From Balanoglossus misakiensis (taxonomy: Eukaryota; Hemichordata): DNA of 64,000 nt. This document shows, in pieces, positions 51,501-64,000 of this stretch. The notes beneath the pieces are model-generated. The model made no database searches. It worked only from the letters and a program-made list of their open reading frames with translations, and was not told the origin of the DNA. The position numbers and the translations under genes are program-made. Numbering within the stretch: the first letter of the stretch is position 1; each line of letters begins with the position of its first letter. Location: NCBI GenBank assembly GCA_040954595.2, contig CM082577.2:310001-374000 (forward strand). The letters run 5' to 3'.

Positions 51501-54500
51501 CCACAAATGATCAATGCTGAGAAAAGTGCTTATACTAAGAAATTGTTGTACATGTATTGCCTCATTCTCTGAAGCCGGATGTTGCTATCTTAAATCTGTG
51601 TACAATTGCTAGATTGTAAGAGGACCTCTTGAAGATTACAATTGAAGATTCTATCCAGAAAATTGCTAGATACTTCAAAAAAATTCCTGCAGAGACTTTC
51701 AGTATAGCTATCCAGGACAAATATGGGCCTTACTCATTGTATGTGGCTTAATGCTGTTTTTCAAATTTAGCTGTGGTTTTCTTGAAAGGTAACCTTGGGG
51801 AAACCAGATGAGATCACATTTACTCAGGCCTCTTGGCTACAATGAACAACAATTCTCCAGAAATGCCATAGGTTAATACTCACTAGTATTCGTCCAGTAA
51901 GGCACGATGATGCTGGATGGATACAATCTGCAGGATTGTTACTGTTGATGGTCAATTTTTTTAGATACCACACCCTGACCCAGAACCACAATGTAATGAA
52001 TGAATGAATGAATGAATGAATGAATGAATGCTTTTCAATAAAGCCCATTGTTCAAGGACACCATAACTATTGCCCTCACAGTGAAATAAAAACCTTCAAA
52101 TTTCTTGCCCTGAACTTTCTTTAATTAAGCAGACTATGGCAAACTTTTTCTGTAAATTAAATTACTGTTTATGCAAAAGTGTTGGTAAGTGGACAAATTA
52201 CTGGAAATGGAATTCATTCAAAATATCCTCTAAGCTCTTTTGATAATGTGGACAATTTTTTCAAATATTGAGTGGAAGCACAAAACATATAATTTAATTG
52301 GTATGGCCCAGCAGAAGATGATATGGGCTTGGTAAAAACGAAACTGTCTTTCTGTCATTCATTGCATTCTTCGCAAGTTCATACATGTACAAATTGGTCA
52401 GTTAAAACATTAAATATTTATTTTGTTGCATCGAATTTGTTGATTTTAGTGAGAACTTAAATTTTACAATGTATTGAGGACTTTTAAGTCTATCACTATG
52501 TAAAATGATGCATCAATGTAGAGAGTAATATGTCCAGCAAAACATGAGAATTGTAGTACAATGTATGGTAGTTTCTGTTTCGGTATGTCACGCACAGTGA
52601 TATCCTAGTTTTATACGTTTTATTCATCAACTATTTTTAAAACTATCCCGCAAGATGTAAATCTGTTTAGTACACAGCTGGGCATTTGATGTTGCAATAA
52701 AAGAAATGACCTTACAAATCGAGCTATATATTGTACAGACTAAACAGATGAGACACATAAATCTTCCAATTTATTTAGGTTGATAGCATCCCATTTTAAA
52801 AATAGTAAAGTGCTTACAATATAACAGATGTTTTTCTGTTTGATGGGAGCATATAGCCTTGGTCTGATCATGTACAGCTAGGTACATCTGCTCTAGGGCT
52901 TGCCCTGTTGATCCAATGTTAAACCTGTGCAGAAAAGTTGTTTTCTAGGCTTTGGAAATATACCCCGGTACATAGACTGTTCCCAAACTGGTTTTATATC
53001 AGATAAGAAAAGTTCAGTTGAAATAACTATGATGTGCAAAGTCCCCCTGTCTGGTTAATATGGCCGCTACATGTAATTGTAATCTCATCCTTTGTCACAT
53101 TTGGGTGGAACCAAACCGACAGATGGAATTGCAGACAGCCTGAAGCAGAACCGCATTGTTCTACTGATGACTATGAGTCGTGTGTAAATTCTTGTTTCTA
53201 TCTTTAGTAGAATCTGAGAAACTTTTAGGCTAGGGGGTGTCTTTTGTAGGACATGTGGAATTCCGCAAGCCAACAATTGAAAACCTAAAATCTATGTGGG
53301 TGGGGGAAAGGGGCAACTGGTAGGGAGACAGGCCAGGGACCAGAAAGAATTACCATTTTATACAGTGGGACAATACATTTAGGTGATTTTTGCTTTCATC
53401 ATTTTGCAGTTTTTCGTAAAGTTTGATCTGCCAAAAAAGGGAATCACAATTTGTACACAGAAACAGTAGTACAATTTATGGCAGACAATTCGTGTGGTGG
53501 TAACATTTGTCGCAATCTGCTCAAACGTTCAGTCACAATCGGCAGTTTTGTTTACAAACGTGACCAAGGTTTTTAAACCACACTGGAATGACTGTTTTAT
53601 CCGATGAGAATATGACATTCTCAGGAAAATACACAGCGGATAGACTCATGGATGAAGAGAATGATCAAAATATGGTGTTAGCCCACCTACCTTTGATCTG
53701 CTATAGATATATTGTGAGCTCCGATATCTAAATTTGACTCATAATATGCGGCTGCATAATTTGCATACGAGCAGATGTGGTCTTTTTTGCATTTTGATGT
53801 GAATCTAAACCTGCATCACCAATTTCTGTTGAATTTTTTTTATTTTGTTGGAGATTGCCATACTTGTAAGTAAGTGATCAGGGTAAAGTGCCTACTATTG
53901 ACATTTAGGCTGTTTTATATTATTCTTCTACTAGGCACTATGTTTGTCTCGCCAACAAAATGTCAGAAATTTAATACCTGGATATAGCTATTATGTAAAA
54001 TTCAAATGCCTTTGTGTAAAATTCTGTGTTAATTTCAATACGACCATTAATTAAAAGCAGACAAAATGCCTTCGGTAGATTTGCAAACATAATTCTAACA
54101 CATAATCCTGTTTGTGATATTAAAAGAAATTATCACAACACATAATGATATATACACATATATAAAGCCTGAGATCATTGGTATGTTCTAGTTGCATTGG
54201 TACATTCTTATGTTTGGGGGTTAATATTCTACAATAGATACTCAATACAACTATGTCTATGTTTGAATTGTTGAGCCAGAAACTGCTTCAAAAATTGGTT
54301 TAAATTTTCACGTATATGTTTTCAATCCTTGGTGACAGCTGTAAACATTTTGATTGTGAAAAATTTGGGGGGAAGGGGCATGGATTATACTTAGAGCATA
54401 CCAAACAATATTGTGTATATATTTATAAACCATTTGGTGTAGTGAGACTGCATCTAACTGTACATGTACATGTTTCCATTTAGGATTACGGTAACCTTGC

Positions 54501-54749
54501 AGACTCTGCATGCTCATGTTTCAGATGCCTGGTTTAATCAATCATCAAATTTCTGCAAGTGACTCCCATTTTGTGTTAATTATGTGGAAAGTGATACCAT
54601 ATTTGACCTGGCAATACTTTGTACAGTTGTACATGCTTGCAGCACTGGTCTGTTTTTACATAGACCAAATTTTAATGTACAACCTGTTTTGTTTAATTAT
54701 TTGATCCAGTTCCATGCAGGCAAATTAGCAGCGGTTCTATAATCCAGTC
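48599..54749. other. Divergent interval between the two TMC genes
   Basis: About 6.1 kb between the start codons of oppositely oriented TMC genes. No coding exon is recognised. Non-coding 5' exons of either gene may lie here: an acceptor-like CCATGCAG stands shortly before the TMC5-like ATG. An (AATG)n microsatellite lies at 51995-52030. An 85-codon plus-strand frame at 48830-49087 has no recognised similarity. Confidence 0.5.
51995..52030. repeat. (AATG)9 microsatellite
   Basis: Nine perfect AATG units, followed by CTTTTCAATAAAGCCC. The run next to a T-rich/AATAAA-like sequence could mark the 3' tail of an old retroelement, but no element body is recognised. Confidence 0.9.
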
Positions 54750-57700
54750 ATGGAGTACTACAACACAGCGGCCATGGAGGATTACGAGGCGGAACTTCAA
54801 GAGTCCGGGACAAACAGGACAAGCAGTCACTCCCACCACGAGATGCCCCCGGATAACTTGGGACATGGTAAGTTCGTCAGCATGTGGCTGTAGGCTGGAC
54901 ATTTTTGTCCTTGTATCAACTGGACCAGCTAATGGAGTTTTGTCTTTATTCTGTCAGGCACATGGTACATATTTGCACACAAAAGTTCATTCACTATAAC
55001 AGGTTGTTGGCAACCTATTAATTAAGATTCTGGCAGAATTACTTTGGGCTGTTGTGGCTGCACCAGAGCACATCATGCAAATATTCAAACCACCAATGCT
55101 GGTCAACCTGAGTGGACAGATTTAGAAACTCAGGGTCTGGTCGAGATCCTTGACCCTTGTTTTGTCAGAAGTCCACCATCTTTCCTGTAGTGCACTGCAG
55201 TGAACTGTCAGGCTAGTCTGACAACCACAGCAGGAGTGCACAAGTGGAAAAAAAAGTGATAAGTATCTCACAACATAGGTACAGGTTACAGTGACATTCA
55301 GATGACCTCACCTTGTTTTAAGGATGTCCGTAGAATGTAGATACAGGCCACTACAGTTCACAGGTACAGTACATAGTACAGTGTTATCATACTTTCAAGC
55401 ATTGGGGCTAAACACACTAGTCTGATACGTGTGATGATTTGAAGCGAACACAAGTACATGTATGTAGTGGTGGTGGCAGTAAATTGATCGGGACCAGTTT
55501 CCGACGTCACAAGTAACAGGATATGTCAGATTAGTCATAAAATATTGAGTGATTAAACCAAATAATAATGAATTGATGCATTTGAAAACTTGTGCAACCT
55601 GTTTGCAACAACTACATAATAATGATCTTTTTTATTTTGACATAGAATTTCCATTTATACATCAAATGTCGAAATGCAAAATATATAACTGACATAGACA
55701 TATGGTAGAATATTCTGGTATTTAAAAAAAAATCAATACTTTGCTGGGTTTTTTTATACATGTATGTACCGTACTGTGGGTACGGTACTCATTGACTGGA
55801 TATCATGTTGAGTATAGCTTTCCTCAAATGACTAAAGTGATCCTGGCAATGTTGTGAGTCAGTTCCTGGTTCGCTGAACGCCAGTGTTTGCTCTGCCCAG
55901 CGGAATCGCAATTGTGACCTTGCATTGATATGCAAATTAGAAATAGACACAAGGGTAGTAATCTAATGAAGCTGGTGGTCTCTGGTGTTTGAGCCCATAA
56001 CAAAAAATCAGCTGGGAGTTGTTCAACCTGCCGGACTGTCAGAAATATAATTACCGTACCCTTATTCAATGTTGTCAGCAACAGAGTTATGGCCAGCAAC
56101 AAGCCAAAGTTTGACAACTGTAAGTAATTTTTCATATCAGTCTTTGGAATCGGTCAACGATTAACAGAATGTCTAGTTTGCCATTGTCTTCTGTTGTGTT
56201 TTGTGTGTGGAATACTGTGAGTGTGAGATAATTGAATTTTATTGTTTGAAAATTCATGACAATATGATATGGGTCAAACAAATGGGGAGAGATTACACTA
56301 GGATCATAATTGTGAAATATGTATAAATGTGTTTCAGCTTAAAGTATGATATCAGTTATTTGTTTTACATAACAGACTCTGAGATAACAACTCTATGTTT
56401 AAGCCAGGACAATAAAATCAAACAATATGTATCGGCTGGAGAGATATGAATATTTTCAAAACAATTTCTCGGCTAAATCTGGCTGGAGAGGTTGATCCTG
56501 GTATATTTGGGACATATCAGGATTTATGTCGTGCATTTCTTTCATAATCTCCAGTTCCACTGCCTAAATCTTGTAGAAACTGGCAATATTTGACTTGTTT
56601 TTAAATGAAAAAGTCTTGTAGCGTTGTTTAATTGTTGACGATAAAATTTAAGTCTGGAATTATTTGATTTCCTACATACAAAAACACTTTCACTGCCATG
56701 GTTGATTTCTGTGGTATGTTTTGACCTCTAATGAGAGAACTGGGTTGAAAGAGTTAATGTGGTTTAAGTGAAGTGATTTGGTTTGGTAGTGAGTCTGTTC
56801 TAAAATGGAACTGAAGTCTTGTATTATTTATTTATTTGCTGATGAACCAACAGGTTGCCCCAATGACATGTTCGTTTTAATAAAATTATAACAGACAAAT
56901 CTTAAGGTCATTAAAGTTTGTTTAGCAGGACATGCATCAGTCAAGGTCAACTGATCTTAAGTACATATACTTCCTACCAGGAGGTGGTCAAACTGGGTCA
57001 CCCAAGCCATTAGAAACACAGCCTGGTTTAAACTTCTGTGGCATGCAAACAGTGTTATGTTGACATTTAATACTTCAGGGAATTTCTGATCAGACATATG
57101 CCACATAGATTGCAGTGTTCCACACGTGATTATACTCGTACACAGATCCAAATTTCCTCATGTCTGTGTAGCTAGATTGGCACCAGGAAAAAAATTGAAT
57201 TTTATTGAAATATTTGTAGATTTACAGATATTGGTTTGATTGTAAATGACTTCCACTTATGTCTGCTTTTTGTTGTTGAGATATATGTATTCATCCAACT
57301 GATGTCAACTACCAGTATCATTGTGTACACATGATATATACCATGATTTATAATTTTTATGCTACTATATCAAGTTGTTCACGTCACACATGCACTGGTT
57401 TGACAGGCATTAATACTTCCCCATCCCCACAACAAAAACTTTATATAAAGAAGAAATTATTGCATATGTGCATAGAGTCTCAGAAAGTGGTTAATCCCCC
57501 CCCCCAGTCAGTCGGTGTAGTACATATAGACACGTTTTAGTTTGATAGTAAAATCATGGACCTTTAGTTTTATAAAAAAAACAGTCTTCGTAAGGATTTA
57601 CTGGTAACATTAGAATAGAGTTTCCATAATGGTCTCCCACTCGAGCCTGAATGCAATCACTATGTGACAGAAAATTGCTATCTAATGACCTCAGGCTGAA

Positions 57701-60700
57701 CAAGCATGCAGGTCAATGCACATCCTTTTAACTAACTTTAATTGTGTTGTAGCTGACACCAACTTCTGCAAATCATGATAAAACACTTCCTGTCTCTCTC
57801 CTGTAATCAATAAATTATTTGGAGAACATTTTAAGTACCCAGTCCGTAAATTATCTCCAATGAAAAGCACGTAAAAAGTTCTAAAAATTGCCCCTTTGTG
57901 AAATATTCTGTGAAGTAATGATGATTGTGTTGTTTCCTCTGCAGTCAACCCCTACTTTGAAGATGACACTATCCGGCCGGAGAACGCACCCAGCCGACAG
58001 CAGTCGCAACAGTCTCAGCCGGGAATCAACAGACACAAACGTGCAACATCCATGGCATCCAGTGCGTCGTATCATTCCGATGATGATGATGATCCAGATG
58101 ATGTTGTCGAACAAGAAATTCTGGCCTCAAGTCTGAAAGATCCCCACAGTGTGTTGGACTTGTTGCCCAGTAGACAGTTAGGTAAGACTGGGAATGTACA
58201 GTCTAACTGAGGCAAGATTCTATGGCAGCATTTCAATATAATTTAAAGGAAATATTTTTGAAATATTAAAATATGGAAACATGATTATTAAGTCGTAATA
58301 AAAAAACCAGTGAGTACACAACAGATTTTGTTCAATCCATCGATGATTCCACCACAGGTACAACTCTGGCGGCCGTGAACAGCAGTGACACATGGCTCCG
58401 AAAAAGGAAAAGTCAACGTAACACACTGTCTGTGAAGAGAGGGCGCGGGGACAGTAGTACCGCGGTGGCCGTAGAGCGTATCACTGCCAATGAAGACATG
58501 ACGGGCACCTCTGCTTTGGCCGAAGTCAGGAGAAGAAACACCATCAAAAGTATTCCGGGGAGCATTGAGACAAAACGAAGAGTTAGGTGGGTATTCAAAT
58601 TGTTCAAGTTCAAAATATTTTGTGATCCAGAAGTGCCACTTGGTGGTGCTAGAAAACGATCATTGAAAACACAGTTTAGCACCAGAACCAATCATCACTT
58701 CTCACACGAAACACATTGAAAAAATGTCAACAGACAGTGAATTTTTGGAGTTGAGCTGATATCACATCATGTTTTCTACAGAGACAAGGTTCAGAGAAAG
58801 AATCGGAAGAGGAAAGACAAATCAGTCGGGTGTTTTACACTCCTTCTCTACAACATTGGAATGGTAAGTCTTGTATGAAGGGAAAGGCTTCGTGCCTTTA
58901 CATTGCATTGACCATTTGACAATATTTATAAATATTTCCAAGCACAATTGTTCAAATTGTGATTTTTATGGTTGCAGGGTTGGCAGAGATTCAAGAACCG
59001 AGTGGAGAGTTTTTTTTACTCCATCGATCTGTGGGGAGGACACATCAAGAAGATTGAAGGCAACTTTGGCAGTGGCGTGACGTCTTATTTCACATTCCTT
59101 CGATGGCTTCTCATCCTCAATCTTCCCGTCTTTCTTTTGAGTCTCAGCTTTGTCACCGTGCCTCAGTGGGTGTATCAACCCAGTGTCACAGTGAATCAGG
59201 CCCAGTTCTCGGGATGGGATCTACTCACAGGAATGGTGAGTTAATTCTAATGATGTCAGTGTGTTTGCTGCAGGGTTGAAGACATGTCAGTGAAGTGTCA
59301 GAGCCTAATATGTAGTCATGACCCTGGATGAGTTGCAGATGGTGTGTAGTCCATCACACAGACGAGGGTAATAATTATTTTTCTAGTATCATTGGTCTGA
59401 TAATTTTTTGTCCTTTGTAATTTCAGGGCTGGTTGACAGAAACCGAGTTGTACTACGGTTACTACACCAACGAAACATTTTCTGTCATTCCTGGTCATTA
59501 TTACAACATGCCGGTGTCGTACCTCTTTACATGTGGTGGCTACTCTATATTTATATTAATTGCCGTACTCTACAGGTTAGTGTCCCCCCCCCCCCCCCCT
59601 TCTTTCCTGGTTTCAGGAATATTGACTGGTGAACTACTGTGTATCCCAAATAGCCACCACTAACAATCCAATCACCATTTTTTCCCCAATATCTTCATCA
59701 CACAGCATGTCCAAGGCATATCGACAATACTACATCGTGGGGAGAGGCGACTTCAACTATTACATCACCAAAGTATTTTGCAGTTGGGATTACAATATCA
59801 CGGCCAAGAAGTCTGCCAAGCTTAAACATAAAAGCATTTACCTGGAGTTAGCTGTGAGTACAGTCTACAGGGTTTTTTTTTTACATTTGCTTAATACTTC
59901 ATGTCCCTGTGTGGCAAATTTAAGGAAAAAGAAATTTTATGTTGTTCCTGGGTTCTATGCTTTCCATTACTGATTCTGTTTTTCTGTTTATATCCAGGAG
60001 CAACTATCCACGCAACATGCCAAAGAGGCTTACACAAAACTGCAGACGTGTGGGATATGGTTGGGTCGACTGTGTTCCAATCTGTTTGTTCTGGCGCTGA
60101 TAGCTGGAGCATGTGCTGGGGTCATCATAGGCTACCAAAGGAACATTGATGATGTATGTAATTTAGTTCAACAGACATTTTCTTGTTGTACTGAAGGGTT
60201 CCTGTGATAATTTTCACGTGTCAGAACTTTTCTGAAGTATTAACGTAAAAATGCATTTTTCATGTACACCACAATGAAACCCATGGAGCAGTTACTCATG
60301 CATTGCATGTTTATTCTGTTACATTATCCCTGTTCTGTAAAGCCACTGCACTGTTATTATTGATACATCCTCGCTGTTTTCATGGTGATGCTACTCACCA
60401 ATAGAAAGCAGTAAGTACACATCAGAATAATGATGGTCATTTTAAGAGAGATGTTGTGACTGATTCTAACTGGACATTTATTCATTTTTGCATATGAACA
60501 CAGAGACTGGAAGATCAGACATTCAGTGTTTTAATCATGCCCTTGATTATCTGTGGCTTGGATCTTCTTCTGCCCCCTGTCTTTGGTTTTGTCAGCAACT
60601 ATGAAGGATATCGCAGTCCCCGTGTCAGACTCTACATCACCATGGCAAGGTAAGACACAGTTTATATTCTTTATTTCTTGTGACTGAGTTCATCAGCCTT

Positions 60701-63700
60701 TTCATTTGATATTTTTTGAAAAATAAAATGTCATTCTCCCTACAGGACCATTTTATTGAAGGCTGCTTTGTTAGTCGTGTTGATTCACTTCTGGCTGGAG
60801 AGATCTAGCTGTGGAGAATCCAACTTTTTTGCTGGTAAGTGAAAAAAAAGTTTCCTTTTATAAGAAAATAAAATATCAATTTCAGGTTTGCCCTTTGTGA
60901 AATATATGCTCCCTGGATGGGAAGATTTTGATTGTATTGTTTAATTTTATTCAAAAAAATCATTTCTGTTTGCTTAGAATATTTACAAGATGACTCAACA
61001 ACAGTTGCGCCGAATGCCATGACAACTGTACCTATGACAACAGGAAGCAGCAACGGAACCTCTGACAGTACCAATGGAACGTCCAGTGGTGAATGTGTAG
61101 TCGAGGTGAGTTATTTGGAGGGCCAGACAATGCATCAGTGATAAAAAGTGAAATGGCAACAACTGTAAAAACCATCTGCTCATCTTTAAATTGATCACAA
61201 GTAAACTAAAATGCTGGAGTACTGATATTTCAGTTTTGCTGACAAGTTGCTAATCTCAAGAAATTCCCTCTCATGACATATGCTGTAGGCGATCAACCAT
61301 CTGTTGTTTCTTTCTGTGCACAGAGGTCAAAGGTTATCTGTGCTGACAGCTTTAGAAATGTAGATATTAACAGTATTGTAGTAATGTTGTGTGTTGTTTT
61401 CATTGCAGTGGTGCTGGGAGACAGAATTTGGACAGGAGCTTTACAGGCTCGTGGTCATAGACTTCATATTTTTGTTGTTGACTTCGTTTTCTGTGGAGTT
61501 TCTAAGAAGGTAGGGGAAGTTGAATTTATTGCGGAACTGCAACTTTTCTGCTGATTTCATAGCATTATACTTTACTTTTACATTAGATGTTCAATGACAT
61601 CACTTCAGATCTTACATTTAATTTTCTTGTTGTATTCGACAGGATTTTCAGTGATTACTGCTGTAAATCTTGGAGCAGACCAGAATTTGACATTGCCAGG
61701 AATACAATGGAACTCATCCAAGCACAGGCGCTTACATGGTAAATGCAATCAATCTAGTAATCCTCCAGTCAGTCTGGAGATTAGAGAGAAAGCCGAGAAT
61801 AAATGATTTTGTATCCTGCGATTTCATTCAAGAAAATGTTTTTTTCCCCTATTTCCTGGATTTAATACAATCACGTACACTCCTGCAACAAATGTTTGAA
61901 CTATGGCACACTAGACTGACAAAGCTCAACTTTTGCCCATTCAAACCAATACCATTCTCTGTCATACAAGAAATGGCAACTGCCAAATTGTACTTGACCA
62001 ATATACATGATATAGCACAGTTTAGTTCAAGGGATAATTCATTGCACTGGACATAACAGAGAACTATTGGCATGTACTAGATATATTCCTGAGATCCCAG
62101 CATCCAGTAATTCTTAAGGGGCGACACTTATTGTAATGCAGACACATACTTGCTGTAGTTACTGCTTTCAATATGATCATCTAGGCCTTGACACACCCAA
62201 GTCTTTGGGTTTCAATAGACACCATCAAATAAGTCCTCCTTCCAAGGTCTTCATAGTCTGATTCCATTTTCTCGCTGTACACTTGGATTCTCAGCGCCCA
62301 TCAAGCGTGTCCAAAAGGTCACAGGGAGTGTCGTTGTCTTTGTATCTTGTTCTCCAACCTGCATTGTACTGTATGTATGCACACATACAGTGCCTGTATG
62401 AGGGGAACATAAATATGTACACCTGAAAGTTTTCTGGCAAAAAATCAGCATTTCACCTGTGTTCTGTATGTACCGGTACAAGTGCCTTGTGCAGCAAATG
62501 TATTGGTATTCAGTGGCAGTGCGTCTAGTGTAACAATGATCACTCAGCTTTCAGACAAGTGATCAGAAATCCACCCCCGGAATCCACCCTATGTGTTTCA
62601 GCCAGTGAATGTTTGTTTTACGGGCACTCTACAAATGAACAAGGGATTCCGTAATCAAGGAACTATACTTCTAAAATCTTCTAAGTCAACCCGCTTGCCT
62701 TTCCTTTAATTCAATTACTCCTCCATGTGTGTACAGACCGTTCAAGTATGCATGCTGAAACAATTTCTAACAATGTTTGCCAACCGTTCACTAACTGCTC
62801 TTTCTGTTTTGTTACAGGCTTGGTATGTTCTTTGCTCCACTGCTAATAGTCATTTGCATATTGAAACTGGTTGTTCTGTTCTACGTGAAAAGGGTAAGGA
62901 CTTTGTTGCAGTCTTTTCAGAGGGCGATCCATTATAATAGCAAAGTAAGAGATGTCTTGCAGTCCAGTAAACCAAGCACTGGTCCAAGATGATTTATCAA
63001 TACGTGTACTTCTTCACTGTAAATATTGTTTCTATGCTAACTGTACTTACACCCCAATTAATCATTGTGAATGAATTTCATTTGTTGCCATTTCCCCCCA
63101 CAGTTTAGTGTGATTTCAAATTGTTCACCGTCTTTGAAACCCTGGAGGGCTGGTAGGACCACCACTGTCTTTATAGGAATGCTCCTTCTCATGTTCTTCA
63201 TCACAGCTGGGTCACTGTTGTACACCATTGTGAGGTAGGAATTACAAAGAAGTCATAGAATGTTCAATATTACTGATCACACATTCTGAAATAAAGGTTG
63301 ATATGGGCATAGGTGACCATATGAGTTCAATTCTCAAACTTGATAATCAGATACATTTGAATAACAATTCCATTTCAGGGTTGCACCTTCCAATGTCTGT
63401 GGTCCCTTTCGTCACCTGCAAAAGATATATGATGTGGTGTTTATTTTATTGGAAGACTGGGCATCGAGTGAAACACTCAACTGGATTTACTCAATCATTG
63501 ATGTCATTGCTTCCCCTGGCTCCATCTTGCTCTTCATCATCATTCTCTGGTAAGTCCGTCAAATTGATGTCATCGTTAATTGTCCATGCTGACTTATTTC
63601 ATTGATTTCAAGTCAGTGATGCTGTACATATATATAAATGTCTGTAGTTCCTACCTCAAATTTGAAGTTTGAACACAAGAGGGCAGCAGACTAAAGTCCT

Positions 63701-64000
63701 GGGGGAAATTCACAAATCCCGAAAACCAAAGAAGAGATTCTAAACCACTGAAGCATTTTTAAAAGTCATATTACCCTTTTAATGTATTATCCTCAAAACC
63801 ATTTTTGTCCACACTTGCAGTCTGGGTGTGTACTACTACAACGCCATCGCAAAAGGAAGTGAGCAACAGATGAATAAACTGCGCTACCAAATCAGCGTGG
63901 AAGGCAAAGACAAGATGTTCCTGCTGCAGATGCTGCAAGACAGAATTAAACTTCTTCCCAGGGATGAACAGCTGGAGTTTAAGGCCAGCTTGACCAGAGC
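54750..64000 (+). CDS. TMC5: Transmembrane channel-like protein, TMC5-like (3' end beyond window)
   Basis: Seventeen exons to the window edge: 54750-54867, 57945-58181, 58358-58586, 58782-58863, 58978-59235, 59427-59575, 59706-59853, 59998-60153, 60504-60649, 60746-60834, 60978-61105, 61409-61509, 61643-61738, 62818-62893, 63104-63234, 63379-63549, 63821-64000 (still open). 831 residues so far. Residues 1 to about 210 are disordered and polar, with an Asp run (YHSDDDDDPDD). The TMC core starts at FGSGVTSYFTFLRW. The signature CWETEFGQELYRLVV is at residues 582-596, then EFDIARNTMELIQAQAL, CGPFR and ISVEGKDKMFLLQML. These resemble vertebrate TMC5; subfamily by memory, family firm. The loop before CWET is long and Thr/Ser-rich with two NGT sequons, and is carried by two exons absent from the neighbouring TMC7-like gene. 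The start chosen is the first ATG of the first exon that joins in phase; the 5' leader is probably spliced. Confidence 0.92.
54868..57944 (+). other. Intron 1 of the TMC5-like gene
   Basis: 3.1 kb with no recognised exon, simple-sequence poor apart from a 10-C run at 57496-57505. Confidence 0.6.
59584..59599. repeat. C homopolymer, 16 bp, just after a splice donor
   Basis: A run of 16 C begins 9 bp inside the intron that follows exon 6 of the TMC5-like gene. The donor is GTTAGT. Confidence 0.95.

Noticed and set aside
51995-52045. Retroelement 3' tail at the AATG repeat
   Set aside because: The microsatellite next to an AATAAA-like sequence is suggestive, but no reverse transcriptase, SINE promoter box or target-site duplication was found.
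1-64000. tRNA, rRNA, CRISPR arrays, transposase or viral genes
   Set aside because: No T-loop and acceptor-stem combination, no spaced repeat array and no long frame with such domains was seen on either strand.

Overview
This is animal genomic DNA. Genes are split into short exons with GT-AG introns, there is no operon structure, base composition is AT-rich, and the longest open frame is a 1.17 kb exon. Six spliced genes can be read, all apparently nuclear. The gene content and order point to a marine invertebrate deuterostome (hemichordate, amphioxus or echinoderm). The order looks like the arrangement that existed before the vertebrate genome duplications, but the exact taxon cannot be fixed from sequence alone.

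Layout: 1-5803, no gene recognised. 5804-11007 (+), 3' part of a small ankyrin-repeat protein. 12614-14988 (-), a compact six-exon von Willebrand factor A (vWA) gene with a TATA box and an apparent one-base insertion in a conserved motif. 15853-16056 (-), an orphan coding first exon, head-to-head with the next gene. 16463-20089 (+), complete SPSB3 (SPRY/SOCS-box ubiquitin-ligase adaptor). 22424-28814 (-), complete EME1/EME2-type subunit of the MUS81 structure-specific endonuclease, with an added N-terminal CUE-like domain. 29182-30458 (+), complete mitochondrial ribosomal protein MRPL27. 33746-48598 (-), complete 17-exon TMC7-like transmembrane channel gene. 54750 to beyond 64000 (+), TMC5-like gene, divergent from the first and cut by the window end.

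The main result is the gene order. In human, EME2 lies tail-to-tail with SPSB3 on 16p13.3, EME1 lies head-to-head with MRPL27 on 17q21.33, TMC5 and TMC7 are neighbours on 16p12.3, and TMC6/TMC8 are on 17q25. Here one EME gene has both neighbours, in both of those orientations, and a TMC7-like/TMC5-like pair follows. The window therefore looks like the single ancestral block from which the human 16p and 17q segments came by duplication and reciprocal loss.

The genes do not form one pathway. SPSB3 acts with cullin-5 ligases, EME with MUS81 in recombination repair, MRPL27 in mitochondrial translation, and the TMC proteins in membranes. The non-coding space holds simple repeats, homopolymer G/C tracts, an excess of the CRE palindrome, and RFX-like X-box motifs. 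No transposon coding sequence, tRNA, rRNA or CRISPR array was found. All exon boundaries were read by eye from splice consensus, phase continuity and family similarity; no transcript data were available.
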